From an uncultured Clostridium sp. (GTDB lineage: Bacteria; Bacillota; Clostridia; TANB77; CAG-508), in contig CAMJCT010000014.1 in NCBI GenBank assembly GCA_946404215.1, forward strand, positions 1 through 34,884: 34,884 bases of DNA. Direction: 5' to 3'. Under the pieces are notes generated by a model. That model did not search any database and was not told the origin of the DNA. It saw only the letters and a list, made by a program, of their open reading frames with translations. Each line of letters begins with the position of its first letter. Position 1 is the first letter of the stretch. A program made the position numbers and the translations under genes. Shown in pieces: positions 1-8,123 of this stretch.

Positions 1-3
1 TAA

Positions 4-42
4 AAAATGTAGACAAAATTTTTATTTTTTGCCTACATTTAT
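4..42. repeat. Inverted repeat, possible terminator
   Basis: An imperfect inverted repeat (AAATGTAGAC ... GCCTACATTT) with T-rich flanks lies at the window edge. It could be a bidirectional terminator for a gene outside the window. The following stretch up to the tRNA terminator at 202 holds nothing I recognise. Confidence 0.35.
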
Positions 43-201
43 TTTACACTAACAACAAATTTTTTTAAAACTTTTAGTTCATTTTAACACAATAATTTTT
101 TCATTTTAACCCATTTTTAACCCTTATTATTTAATTTTTAGATTTCATAATCTTTGAAAATATTGAAAACTCTGCATTTTTATTTTTAACTTTAAAAGAA
201 T

Positions 202-240
202 AAAAAATCGAGAAAGTATTGATATTTCAACATTTTCTCG
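202..240 (-). terminator. Terminator of the tRNA-Gly/tRNA-Cys transcript
   Basis: On the minus strand a stem CGAGAAA...TTTCTCG is followed by a run of T (202-207), 10 nt beyond the CCA end of tRNA-Cys. It is a typical intrinsic terminator for the two-tRNA unit. Confidence 0.75.
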
Positions 241-249
241 CTTTTTCAA

Positions 250-323
250 TGGAGGCGACACCCGGATTCGAACCGGGGATCAGAGTTTTGCAGACTCGTG
301 CCTTACCACTTGGCTATATCGCC
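250..323 (-). tRNA. tRNA-Cys (GCA)
   Basis: The minus strand folds as a 74-nt tRNA. The acceptor starts GGCGATA and pairs with TGTCGCC, followed by an encoded TCCA end. The anticodon stem GAGT/ACTC encloses loop CTGCAAA, giving anticodon GCA. The T-loop GGTTCGAATCC is canonical. It lies 108 bp downstream of tRNA-Gly and is probably co-transcribed with it. Confidence 0.95.
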
Positions 324-431
324 ATATTTAAAATATGTACTTTTGTGTTAATCCTTTCTTTATATATAATTATATGTTTAAATATATTTATATATTCTAA
401 TTTAAATAATATTGTTTTAACAATAACATTC

Positions 432-507
432 TGGAGCGGGAAACGGGGCTCAAACCCGCGACCTCTGCCTTGGCAAGGCAGCGCTCTATCAACTGAGCTA
501 TTCCCGC
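432..507 (-). tRNA. tRNA-Gly (GCC)
   Basis: The minus strand folds as a 76-nt tRNA. Acceptor GCGGGAA pairs with TTCCCGC and is followed by TCCA. The anticodon stem CTGCC/GGCAG holds loop TTGCCAA, giving anticodon GCC. D-arm AGCTCAGTTGATAGAGC and T-loop TTTGAG are recognisable. The gene encodes its own CCA. It is a normal GCC isoacceptor with a 7-nt anticodon loop, so it is not an obvious frameshift suppressor. Confidence 0.95.
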
Positions 508-544
508 ATATTTTTTTATATCTTTAAGCATTTAAAATAATAAC

Positions 545-582
545 AAAAATGTGCCATAATGTCAAGTGCTATGGCACATTTT
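545..582 (-). terminator. topA terminator (bidirectional-looking)
   Basis: Stem GTGCCATA/TATGGCAC (551-558 with 570-577) is flanked by A and T runs on both sides, so it can end transcription on either strand. It lies about 20 bp past the topA stop. Confidence 0.8.
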
Positions 583-602
583 TTGACGATAATTATAATA
601 AT

Positions 603-2678
603 CTATTTACTGCTTTTTCTCTTCTTATTAGATTTTTTATTATTTATTTTAGCGCTTGATACTTCATTTTTTATCTCTTCAGCTTTTTTTGGTTCCCATT
701 TTTCTCCTTTTTTGGGCTTGTTCCACGAAATATAATCACACGTAGTTGGATTGTTTTCACATATATAATAATTTCTTTTTCTTTTAGTTTTTCTTACTTG
801 CACAATCCCGCCACATTTTGGGCATGGTTCCTCTATTTTTTCCACAATAGGTTTTGCATTTTTGCATTCTGGATATCCTGGACATGCTAAAAATTTTCCA
901 TATCTTCCATATTTATACACCATCATTCTTCCACATTTTTCACACTTTACATCAGATTCTTCTTCTTCAATTTTTACATGTTCTAATTCTTTCTCAACTT
1001 TTTCTATCTCTTCTTCAAATGGTCCATAAAATTTTCTAATCATATTTTTCCATGGTTCTTTTCCCTCTGCAATATCATCAAAATTGCTTTCAATTTTTGC
1101 AGTAAACTCTACATTTATTACATCTGTAAAATTTTCTATAAGTAGCTTATTTACAATCTTCCCTAATTCCGTTGGGCTTAATTGTTTTTGTTTTTTTTCA
1201 ATATATCTTCTCTCTAAAATTGTAGTAATAGTTGGTGAATATGTACTAGGTCTTCCTATACCTTTTTCTTCTAAAGCCTTTACTAAACTGGCCTCTGTAT
1301 ATCTAGCTGGAGGTTCTGTAAAACTTTGTTTAGGTATTATTTTCTTTACGGCTAGTGCTTGACTTTCCTTTAAATCTGGAAGCATTCCATTTTCCTCTTG
1401 TTCTTTTCCATCAATACCTTCAACATATAAAATCATAAAACCTTTAAATTTTATTGTCTGACCGCTTGCTTTAAAATCATAATTATTTGCTTTAATATTT
1501 ACTGAAACAGTATCATAAATTGCAGACGACATTTGACTTGCAATAAATCTATTATATATCAGTTTATATAATTTATATTGTTCCTTTGTTAACGATTCTT
1601 TAATTGTATCTGGCTCTAAATCACTGTAAGTTGGTCTTATAGCCTCGTGTGCGTCTTGTGCCTCTTTGCTTGTTTTATAATATCTGTTTTCATAATAATT
1701 TTCGCCATAAGTTTTTACTATATGCTCTTTTGCTGAATTTCTAGCGACTTCAGAAATTCTTGTAGAATCAGTTCTCATATATGTGATTAATCCTATTGTT
1801 CCTTTTCCCTGTATTTTTACTCCCTCGTAAAGTCCTTGAGCTATAGACATAGTCTTCTTTAGCGTAAATCCTAATTTTCTTGAAGCCTCTTGTTGCATCG
1901 TACTTGTTGTAAAAGGAGGTGCAGGTGTCCTTCTTTTTTCACTTTTCTTTACATCTGTAACTACATATTCAGCTTGATCTATTTCTTCTAGAATTCTATT
2001 TACTTCTTCTTCAGAGTGTATTTCTTGCTTTTTGCCGGACTTACCATAAAATTTAGCTTCAAATTCTTTTTTACTATCTTTTGCCTGTAAATTTGCATAT
2101 ATATTCCAATATTCCTCTGGAACAAATTTTTCTATTTCTTCTTCCCTATCTACAATTAGTTTTACAGCTACTGACTGAACTCTTCCTGCTGATAATCCTC
2201 TTCTAACTTTTTTCCATAAAACAGGACTTATTTTATACCCTACTATTCTATCTAATACCCTTCTTGCTTGCTGTGCATCTACTAGATTCATATCTATTTT
2301 TCTAGGTTCTTTTATCGCTTTTTGCACTGCATTTTTAGTGATTTCATTAAATGTTACTCTTGTTATTTTATCTTTTTCACTTTCTAATATATTTGCTAAG
2401 TGCCAAGCTATTGCTTCTCCCTCACGGTCAGGGTCAGTTGCAATATACACTTTTTTTGATTGCTTTGCATCTTTTTTTAGTGATTTTATTAAGTCCCCTT
2501 TTCCTCTTATATTTATATACTCTGGTTCAAAATCTTTGTTTATATCTATTCCTAATTTTGATTTTGGCAAGTCTCTAATGTGTCCCATTGAAGCTACTAC
2601 TTTTGTATTTCCGCCCAAGAATTTTTTTATAGTATTAGCTTTTGCTGGTGATTCAACTATTACCAATTTGTCTGCCAT
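603..2678 (-). CDS. topA: DNA topoisomerase I (type IA)
   Basis: This 691-residue type IA topoisomerase relaxes negative supercoils by a transient 5'-phosphotyrosine break. The N-terminal Toprim domain has E9 in VIVESPAKA and the DPDREGE motif at 82-88, which ligand Mg2+. The active-site tyrosine is Y300 in LITYMRTDS. Two Cys4-type zinc ribbons follow near the C terminus (CEKCGR...CPGYPEC and CPKCGG...C...C), then a Lys-rich tail. The length is usual for Firmicutes TopA. The ATG has the SD AAGGAGG a few bases upstream and its own promoter. In many Firmicutes topA sits beside dprA; here comM-dprA is 10 kb away, so the cluster is rearranged. No CGG codon is used. Confidence 0.97.
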   Translation of the reverse strand: MADKLVIVESPAKANTIKKFLGGNTKVVASMGHIRDLPKSKLGIDINKDFEPEYINIRGKGDLIKSLKKDAKQSKKVYIATDPDREGEAIAWHLANILESEKDKITRVTFNEITKNAVQKAIKEPRKIDMNLVDAQQARRVLDRIVGYKISPVLWKKVRRGLSAGRVQSVAVKLIVDREEEIEKFVPEEYWNIYANLQAKDSKKEFEAKFYGKSGKKQEIHSEEEVNRILEEIDQAEYVVTDVKKSEKRRTPAPPFTTSTMQQEASRKLGFTLKKTMSIAQGLYEGVKIQGKGTIGLITYMRTDSTRISEVARNSAKEHIVKTYGENYYENRYYKTSKEAQDAHEAIRPTYSDLEPDTIKESLTKEQYKLYKLIYNRFIASQMSSAIYDTVSVNIKANNYDFKASGQTIKFKGFMILYVEGIDGKEQEENGMLPDLKESQALAVKKIIPKQSFTEPPARYTEASLVKALEEKGIGRPSTYSPTITTILERRYIEKKQKQLSPTELGKIVNKLLIENFTDVINVEFTAKIESNFDDIAEGKEPWKNMIRKFYGPFEEEIEKVEKELEHVKIEEEESDVKCEKCGRMMVYKYGRYGKFLACPGYPECKNAKPIVEKIEEPCPKCGGIVQVRKTKRKRNYYICENNPTTCDYISWNKPKKGEKWEPKKAEEIKNEVSSAKINNKKSNKKRKSSK

Positions 2679-2715
2679 GTATTCCTCCTTATTTATTCTT
2701 TCATTTTATTTTGCT

Positions 2716-2745
2716 ATTATACAATAATCTTAAAGATACTGTCAA
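2716..2745 (-). promoter_or_regulatory. topA promoter
   Basis: On the minus strand, -35 TTGACA (2745-2740), an 18-nt spacer and -10 TATAAT (2721-2716) lie 38 bp upstream of the topA ATG. This is a consensus sigma-A promoter. Confidence 0.85.
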
Positions 2746-2868
2746 TAGATAGAATCTCTTATAATATTGAACTATTTAAATTAGCATTGCTTTTAAGTCT
2801 TAAAATTATTGTTGTCCTACTTAATATGATTTGTGATTAAAAATAAATATAACTGAACAGTGACAAAA

Positions 2869-2894
2869 TAGTCATATATTTATAAAAATGACTA
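2869..2894 (-). terminator. Terminator overlapping the stop of the DUF6514-like gene
   Basis: Stem TAGTCAT/ATGACTA (2888-2894 with 2869-2875) begins at the stop codon of the gene at 2892 and is followed on the minus strand by TTTTGTC. It is short but well placed. Confidence 0.55.
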
Positions 2895-3209
2895 GATTAT
2901 ATTTTTTGATAAATCACATATTATATCAACTGCAGATATAGGAGTAACTTCGTTTTCTTTGAATAAATTTAATATATTTTCTATTTTCTTCTCATCGTTA
3001 GACAGGAATTTAATAGTTTTATTTTCTACATTTATTTTATCTTTTATATACTCTGTTTTGTCTATACTTATTCCAAATTTTGACTTCTTTCCATCTAATA
3101 TTTCATCTTCATTTATTATTTTGTAATACTCTAGTTTTATTGGATAATTAATATTAGCGTCCTTTAAAGACTCCTTACTTATAAATGTGCTGTTAAAAAA
3201 GATTTTCAA
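2892..3209 (-). CDS. DUF6514-like small protein
   Basis: This 105-residue soluble, Lys- and Glu-rich protein has unknown function. It resembles the clostridial DUF6514 family: a first half with a YGIxI-like strand (here FGISIDKTEYIKD), a middle helix, and a C-terminal VTPI...DII segment (VTPISAVDIICDL). The start is TTG: GGAG lies exactly 7 nt upstream and no in-frame ATG fits. The next gene upstream (DUF975) is more than 200 bp away across T-rich DNA, so it is probably a single-gene unit ending in the hairpin at its stop. The family assignment rests on a remembered motif only. Confidence 0.7.
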   Translation of the reverse strand: MKIFFNSTFISKESLKDANINYPIKLEYYKIINEDEILDGKKSKFGISIDKTEYIKDKINVENKTIKFLSNDEKKIENILNLFKENEVTPISAVDIICDLSKNII

Positions 3210-3440
3210 TTTTTTTCTCCTTTCTTTTGTGTCTCATTTTTCCATAATACTCTTATTTCTTTTGGTTTGCAATCTTTTTTCATCGCACAATATGATACTT
3301 TTATATATTTTTTTGCATTATTCAGTTTATTTTTTTGTTTTATACTTTTTTTTGCTTTTTTTCGACTTTTTTCAACATGTATTATTATATATATTTCTAT
3401 TTTTTTTTACAAATTTTGATTTTTTTTTAGTTATTTTTTA

Positions 3441-4364
3441 TTAAACAATTTCTGAATCATTTAGCTCTTCATAATATTCATATTTTTCTTTTATAGCTGT
3501 ATTTTTTAAATCCACATATAATTCTGCTATTGTTGCAGCATTATATGGATTTACATACAAAATACTAAGTAGTCCATATGTTAATACAGATAATAAATTC
3601 CATCCAAAAAATGACATATCTAAAACAAATGTCTTAAACTTATTACCTTTCATCATTTGTTTTGACAATTTAAAAGCTTGTCTTCTATTTATTTTTGGAT
3701 TTTCGGCTAATATATAAGGTATCATTCTATATTCATATGTTTTTATTATTCCACCTATTATCGTTAAATACCAAAGTGCATTATAGATATTTCTTATTAA
3801 CATGATAATTGCAATATTTGCTAAATTGCCATCTTTAAACACATACCATATTGTAGAAATTTTAATTTTGCTACCTTTTCTTGCTTTTAAAAAATATCTT
3901 TTTCCACCAACAATTAATGGATCTGCTATAAATATTGTAAATAATATTGCAATTAATGATGATATACAAAATACTACTGCCAATCCAGTTTCTTTTATAT
4001 CAAATAAATTTATAGCATCCCAAATTTTGAAAATGTATTTTTGCGATTTTGTTGCACTATTTAAATTAGCTTCCACTGCTTCTAGTGCTCTTATTTGAGT
4101 AATATTTAAAGTTTCTTCTATCTTTTTTTTGTTCAATCTGTAAGTATCTTGTTTGTTATTTTCTTCATTATCTACATTTATAAAACTTCTATCATTTATT
4201 ATATAATTAGGATCCATAGAATCATCTGATTGCCATACTCCAACAATAGATGTCCCAAATTCTCCTGTTAATAGTGCTATTAGGAAACACACTATTACTG
4301 CTGACCAATAATTTTTTCTTACAACTTCTTTAGCTCTATTTTTTAAATCTTTTCTTGTCCACAT
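3441..4364 (-). CDS. DUF975 family integral membrane protein
   Basis: The protein has 307 residues. The N terminus MWTRKDLKNRAKEVVRKNYW followed by a hydrophobic helix is the hallmark of DUF975. A loop of about 90 hydrophilic residues comes after helix 1. Four or five further hydrophobic segments follow (for example 127-150, 180-205 and 255-275), with the family C-terminal signature YVNPYNAATIAELY. The function of DUF975 proteins is unknown; they are polytopic membrane proteins common in Clostridia. SD AAGGAG precedes the ATG, and the gene has its own promoter. I see no terminator hairpin after it; about 230 bp of T-rich sequence follows. Confidence 0.88.
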   Translation of the reverse strand: MWTRKDLKNRAKEVVRKNYWSAVIVCFLIALLTGEFGTSIVGVWQSDDSMDPNYIINDRSFINVDNEENNKQDTYRLNKKKIEETLNITQIRALEAVEANLNSATKSQKYIFKIWDAINLFDIKETGLAVVFCISSLIAILFTIFIADPLIVGGKRYFLKARKGSKIKISTIWYVFKDGNLANIAIIMLIRNIYNALWYLTIIGGIIKTYEYRMIPYILAENPKINRRQAFKLSKQMMKGNKFKTFVLDMSFFGWNLLSVLTYGLLSILYVNPYNAATIAELYVDLKNTAIKEKYEYYEELNDSEIV

Positions 4365-4436
4365 TATTTTTCTCCTTAAGATTTTTTATATTATTATTCT
4401 GTATATTGTTTTAAATTAATACTAATAATCATATAA

Positions 4437-4465
4437 ATTATATATTAAATATCCTTACTTGACAA
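4437..4465 (-). promoter_or_regulatory. Promoter of the DUF975 gene
   Basis: Minus strand: TTGTCA (4465-4460), 17-nt spacer, TATAAT (4442-4437), about 70 bp before the ATG. Confidence 0.8.
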
Positions 4466-4508
4466 GTGTTTTATATTCTTTCTCATTTTTATATTATAAT
4501 AAAATTAA

Positions 4509-4550
4509 CCTAATATTTCCTATTATAAAATTAATTCAAGAAATATTAGG
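4509..4550 (-). terminator. Terminator of the OLE RNA-oapA transcript
   Basis: An 11-bp stem CCTAATATTTC/GAAATATTAGG (4550-4540 with 4519-4509) lies directly after the stop of the OapA-like gene and is followed by TTAATTTTATT. Confidence 0.7.
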
Positions 4551-4557
4551 TTTTATA

Positions 4558-5124
4558 TTATTTATTTTTTTTAAATTTATTTAATACTATTCCAACCGCA
4601 TGTACTATAGCAGTTGAATTATTATTAGCTATAATTTTTCCTACAGCTTTTCCTCCAACTGTTAATGACGCTACTATTGCACTAAAAACAAATTGTATAT
4701 TAAAAGACATTCCAAATTGTTCTGTTACTTTCATTGATATTAACGCACTTATTGCACCACTTAATACTCCACAAATATCCCCTATTACATCTGCACATAT
4801 ATTTGCAACTTTGGGTGCGTTTTTTATTAACATTATGGAATCTTTCGAGCCTTTTATTTTTTTACTTGCCTTTGCGTGAAATTCATGTTCATTCGCAACT
4901 GTAACAGCAACTCCTATTATATCAAACATTATTCCAATACCTATAACTATTACTAATATTATTAAAGCCGCTATTAAGTTTAGTTGTGAAACTCCGTTAG
5001 CCGAAACATACGAAAAGATTAATGATAGCATAAATGTTATTATAAATACTTGTATATACCATTTTATATCCGAGTGTTCTTTCTTGTTTCTTTTATTTTC
5101 TTCTTTATTCTCCTGATTATTCAT
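4558..5124 (-). CDS. oapA: OapA-like membrane protein (OLE RNA partner)
   Basis: This 188-residue protein has a charged Asn/Lys/Glu-rich N terminus and four hydrophobic helices (about 22-43, 49-76, 108-130 and 142-160). The segment GIGIMFDIIGVAVTVANEHEFHAKASKKIKG resembles the DUF21/CNNM (CorB/CorC) membrane domain. Clostridial homologues of this length are usually labelled Mg2+/Co2+ transporter CorB. OapA, the known membrane partner of OLE RNA, is a DUF21-like protein of this size encoded right after the RNA. Here the gene follows a roughly 620-nt RNA with no terminator between them and ends in a hairpin, so the two form one transcript. SD AAGGAG lies 13-14 nt before the ATG. The Mg2+ link is inferred from the family. 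Confidence 0.82.
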   Translation of the reverse strand: MNNQENKEENKRNKKEHSDIKWYIQVFIITFMLSLIFSYVSANGVSQLNLIAALIILVIVIGIGIMFDIIGVAVTVANEHEFHAKASKKIKGSKDSIMLIKNAPKVANICADVIGDICGVLSGAISALISMKVTEQFGMSFNIQFVFSAIVASLTVGGKAVGKIIANNNSTAIVHAVGIVLNKFKKNK

Positions 5125-5164
5125 TTTTTAAGTAACTTCTCCTTTTAGCTTTTAATTATTTTTT

Positions 5165-5785
5165 TATAATGTTTTTAGGCAGATATAATCTGCCTATTAA
5201 AACACTGGTTTGAATTTTAGATGGTAAAAATCTAAGTAAATTTTACAGTTTAGGTCTGGTCGAATTTCTCTACTTTCCACTTAACATTACTGTTATAGCC
5301 GTTTCCGTTTAAGGAAAATATCTATTTAATAGACACCAGATCGCCACTTAAATCTGTACCTTAATCCCTAGACTTTCTTGCTATTGGATAATAAGCAAAC
5401 ATTCTAGAAGTTTTCCTTAACATACATTTAATACCTTACTAGTCTTTTTTGCAAAGGCAATTTCATTATCTCAAAGTATAATAAATTTGGCCGAAATTTG
5501 ATTCTACTTCTTATGGAGATATTCCCAATACTTTCACTCGAGACAGGCTACTCTATGTATTTTGTGTCTTGGCACTCAACATAGGTTTAACTTAAATATT
5601 TTTAAGCCTCCGCGAAATTAGGGAATCTCATGTATGCCATTACATAATACCCTAACTTCTTTACTCCCTGGATACACACAAAACTGGCATTTCGCGCGCA
5701 AACAAGAAACTTCAACGATGTGCCCTTTAGTGGATTTTTAGCCCCACCCTCGTAAGGTTTGTATGACTAGAATAATGCACCATCA
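5165..5785 (-). ncRNA. ole: OLE RNA (ornate large extremophilic RNA), probable
   Basis: About 620 nt of minus-strand sequence are free of ORFs, clearly richer in G+C than the flanking spacers, and start just after a consensus promoter. Helices I can see: an 8-bp stem (5689-5696 with 5611-5618, CGCGAAAT/ATTTCGCG) enclosing TTAGGG/CCCTAA (5618-5623 with 5650-5655); a hairpin TTAGAT/ATCTAA (5217-5222 with 5230-5235); and a 3' hairpin TAGGCAGA/TCTGCCTA (5176-5183 with 5189-5196). The 3' hairpin lacks a U-tract, so transcription can run on into oapA. The size, single-stranded purine-rich blocks such as GGGTGGGGCTAAAAA near the 5' end, and the adjacent OapA-like gene fit the OLE class (Rfam RF01071, 600+ nt). 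The class call rests on size and neighbour; I could not align it to the model. Confidence 0.8.
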
Positions 5786-5791
5786 ATATAT

Positions 5792-5820
5792 ATTATACTA
5801 TTGTTACAAAAAAATTCCAA
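5792..5820 (-). promoter_or_regulatory. Promoter of the OLE RNA transcript
   Basis: Minus strand: TTGGAA (5820-5815), exactly 17 nt, TATAAT (5797-5792). The predicted start is about 5785, which matches the beginning of the G+C-richer structured region. Confidence 0.85.
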
Positions 5821-5972
5821 ATTGATTTTATAGTTATTTTTGACTTTTCTAGTTTTTTTGTTTTACTATTATTTGTTGTATTCTCCTTAATTCTTCATTT
5901 ATCTCTATTATACTTGTTTTTTCGTTAATTTCTATGTGTTATTTAATACAACTCTTTTTGAATTATTTTATT
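5821..5972. other. Spacer between the kinase gene and the OLE promoter
   Basis: A+T-rich spacer. A 28-codon open stretch without a start codon lies on the minus strand (about 5849-5935). I see no clear terminator for the kinase gene. Confidence 0.4.
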
Positions 5973-6548
5973 CTATATCTCAAATATTCTATTTATATCT
6001 TCTTTTACACTTTCCAGGCTTCTGTCACTTTTTAAATTTATTACATTTATATTTGAGTATTTTTCCTTTATTTCTTCTGCCATTTTTAAATATTCTTTTT
6101 GTTGCTTAATACTATTTTCTGTTGCAAATTTAGCATAGTCTGGAACAGCTTTTCCTTTTCTATCTAGCCTCTTTTCAAATTGATTTTCATCTTCCAAATA
6201 TAATGTAATATAGAAAATTTCAAAATCTAATTTACTAAATCTGTCTAATAACTTTTCATATATATCTGTGAAACTATATTCTTTTTTCCCAAGTCTACAA
6301 TAATTTTCTTCTGAAAAAAAAGTCCTGTCAAAAAGTAAATTTATATTCTTATTTTGCATCTTTTCCATATAATCTAATAAATCTATATACATATCTGTCG
6401 TTTTCTTTTTTCCCTCTACAGTACTATCTGATATACCACACAGTCTGTATAGATTAGTATATTTTAGAGAATGTCTAATATAATCCGTTATTGTTGTTTT
6501 CCCTGCTCCTTGAGCTCCTTCTACAATTATTAATTTTGAATTACTCAT
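5973..6548 (-). CDS. P-loop kinase, thymidylate/deoxynucleoside kinase-like
   Basis: Starting at the ATG at 6548 the protein has 191 residues: MSNSKLIIVEGAQGAGKTT carries a Walker A motif (residues 11-18) directly at the N terminus, as in dTMP kinases and deoxynucleoside kinases. A DR motif (LFDRTFFSEENY) matches the substrate-binding DR(Y/F) of the superfamily, and an Arg-rich lid (EKRLDRKG) follows. It probably phosphorylates a nucleoside or nucleotide; the exact substrate is not readable. An open frame extends upstream with a TTG start, but that stretch overlaps a small ORF in another frame, which itself has a better SD. The stop of the small ORF overlaps this ATG (ATGAGTAA), suggesting translational coupling. 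Confidence 0.8.
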   Translation of the reverse strand: MSNSKLIIVEGAQGAGKTTITDYIRHSLKYTNLYRLCGISDSTVEGKKKTTDMYIDLLDYMEKMQNKNINLLFDRTFFSEENYCRLGKKEYSFTDIYEKLLDRFSKLDFEIFYITLYLEDENQFEKRLDRKGKAVPDYAKFATENSIKQQKEYLKMAEEIKEKYSNINVINLKSDRSLESVKEDINRIFEI

Positions 6549-6687
6549 CCTTACAATTATCCTCCGCATCTTTGCTTTTGTTTTTTTCTGAAGATTTTTC
6601 TTTTTTGTTTTTTTCAAGCATTTTATTTATTGAATTTAATATATCATCTGAATTTTCATCAAATTCATCTTTTACAAATGTTAACAT
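6541..6687 (-). CDS. Small unrecognised acidic/lysine-rich protein, 48 aa
   Basis: The ORF begins MLTFVKDEFDENSDD, continues with a predicted helix ILNSINKMLEKNKKEK and ends in a charged, disordered tail (NCKDE). AAAGGAG lies 7 nt before this ATG; an alternative ATG two codons earlier (6693) is only 2 nt from the SD. It is the first gene after a consensus promoter, and its stop overlaps the kinase start by 8 nt. Position and signals support translation; I do not recognise the family. It may mainly couple translation of the kinase. Confidence 0.6.
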   Translation of the reverse strand: MLTFVKDEFDENSDDILNSINKMLEKNKKEKSSEKNKSKDAEDNCKDE

Positions 6688-6709
6688 TTTCATTCTCCTT
6701 TCGATTTTT

Positions 6710-6738
6710 ATTATACTATTTTATATTTTTGAATTCAA
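6710..6738 (-). promoter_or_regulatory. Promoter of the small ORF-kinase unit
   Basis: Minus strand: TTGAAT (6738-6733), 17 nt, TATAAT (6715-6710), about 20 bp before the SD of the small ORF. Confidence 0.8.
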
Positions 6739-6908
6739 CATATTTTATAAATTTATTAGTACAAGACCATTATCCTCTAATTTTTAATTTTCTTATGCTT
6801 CTGTTCGCTAGACTTTTGTATAAATTTGTTGTAAACTTATATTAATACATTTTAATATTACTGTTATAAAAAATATAAAACTTTTATAACATATTGGAAG
6901 GAAAATTA

Positions 6909-8111
6909 ATGAAATATTTATTTAAAAATTACTCAGCAAATCCAAATAATCCAAAATGGGAAAATATAATTTATAGAGAGCAACCTTTGTATTCTAGAAA
7001 TAATGATATAAGGAGCGAATTTGAAAGAGATTACACAAGAATAATCCATTCTACTGCATATAGAAGATTAAAGCATAAAACTCAGGTGTTTTTTTCTCCA
7101 GAAAGTGATCATATATGCACAAGAATTGAACATGTTACACATGTAGAATCTATTAGCTATACTATAGCAAAATATCTAGGATTAAATGAAGAACTTACAA
7201 AAGCTATTTCTGTTGCTCATGATTTAGGACATAGCCCTTTTGGCCATACAGGAGAAAGAATATTATCTGAATTTTCAAAAAGAGATTTAGGTTGTCCTTT
7301 TTGGCATGAAAAGAATGGTTTAGAATTAGTTGATAATATAGAACTTTTAGAAGATACAAATCAAAATAAGCAAAATTTAGACCTTACATATGCTGTTAGA
7401 GATGGCATTATATCTCATTGTGGTGAAATAGATGAAACTTTTATTAAACCTCGCAATGATTTTATAAGCTTAGAAGATTACATGTATCCAAATCAGTTTT
7501 CTCCTTATACTTGGGAAGCATGTGCTGTAAAAATCTCTGATAAAATTGCCTATTTAGGTCGAGATATAGAAGATGCTATATCATTAGGAATTCTAGACAA
7601 GCACTTAAACGAATTACATGATTTATTAAATAATAATTTAAGTACTGCTAAAATAAACAATACCATAATAATTAATTATCTAGTATCAGATTTGTGCATG
7701 AATTCTTCCCCTGAAAGTGGATTGTGCTTTTCTAATAAAGCATTTGATTTAATGAATAAAATAAAACAATTTAATTATAGAAATATATATTTGTGTGAAA
7801 GGTTAAAACCCTCTACAAGATTTTTTGAGATTGTATTATCTGAGATATATAATACATTAAAATCTACTTTTGATGGTAATAGTGCTTTTAGCTCTATTCA
7901 ATGTTTGGAAAAATTTTATCCCAAATTGTACAGAGACTTTTTATCTTTTTTAACTAAATATTATAATTTTCCAAATAGAAAAAAGTTAAAAAATAAAATA
8001 ATATTTGATGATTCATCTAATACTGATTTTTATAAATCTATTTTATATTATATCTCAGGAATGACAGATAATTATGCAATAGAAATATATAATGAAATTA
8101 TTGGATTTTAG
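6909..8111 (+). CDS. dgt: dGTPase-like HD-domain triphosphohydrolase
   Basis: This 400-residue protein hydrolyses dNTPs (typically dGTP) to the nucleoside and triphosphate. The dGTPase N-terminal signature is present (FERDYTRIIHSTAYRRLKHKTQVF), followed by the HD metal site: H75 in RIEHVTHV and H104-D105 in VAHDLGHSPFGHTGE. D217 region KISDKIAYLGRDIEDA supplies the distal HD aspartate. The frame is open from a TTG at 6894, but GGAAGG lies 7 nt before the ATG at 6909, so I use that start. It is the first gene of a three-gene plus-strand operon. Substrate specificity within the family is not predictable from this. Confidence 0.92.
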   Translation: MKYLFKNYSANPNNPKWENIIYREQPLYSRNNDIRSEFERDYTRIIHSTAYRRLKHKTQVFFSPESDHICTRIEHVTHVESISYTIAKYLGLNEELTKAISVAHDLGHSPFGHTGERILSEFSKRDLGCPFWHEKNGLELVDNIELLEDTNQNKQNLDLTYAVRDGIISHCGEIDETFIKPRNDFISLEDYMYPNQFSPYTWEACAVKISDKIAYLGRDIEDAISLGILDKHLNELHDLLNNNLSTAKINNTIIINYLVSDLCMNSSPESGLCFSNKAFDLMNKIKQFNYRNIYLCERLKPSTRFFEIVLSEIYNTLKSTFDGNSAFSSIQCLEKFYPKLYRDFLSFLTKYYNFPNRKKLKNKIIFDDSSNTDFYKSILYYISGMTDNYAIEIYNEIIGF

Positions 8112-8123
8112 GGAGGTGTTTAT

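Noticed and set aside
219..527. Plus-strand ORF of 102 codons across the tRNA genes
   Set aside because: It is a product of the antisense of two tRNA genes and has no SD.
3187..3444. Phe/Leu-rich plus-strand ORF
   Set aside because: It is a translation of a T-rich spacer, has no SD and matches no family.
5849..5935. 28-codon open stretch 3' of the kinase gene (minus strand)
   Set aside because: It has a coding-like composition but no start codon or SD in frame.
5973..6617. Longer kinase ORF starting with TTG at 6617, which would contain an in-frame CGG (ATG CGG AGG)
   Set aside because: The extension is a low-complexity Lys-rich run in the wrong frame of a small ORF with a better SD, and Walker A sits at the N terminus from 6548. 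So this CGG is not counted as translated.
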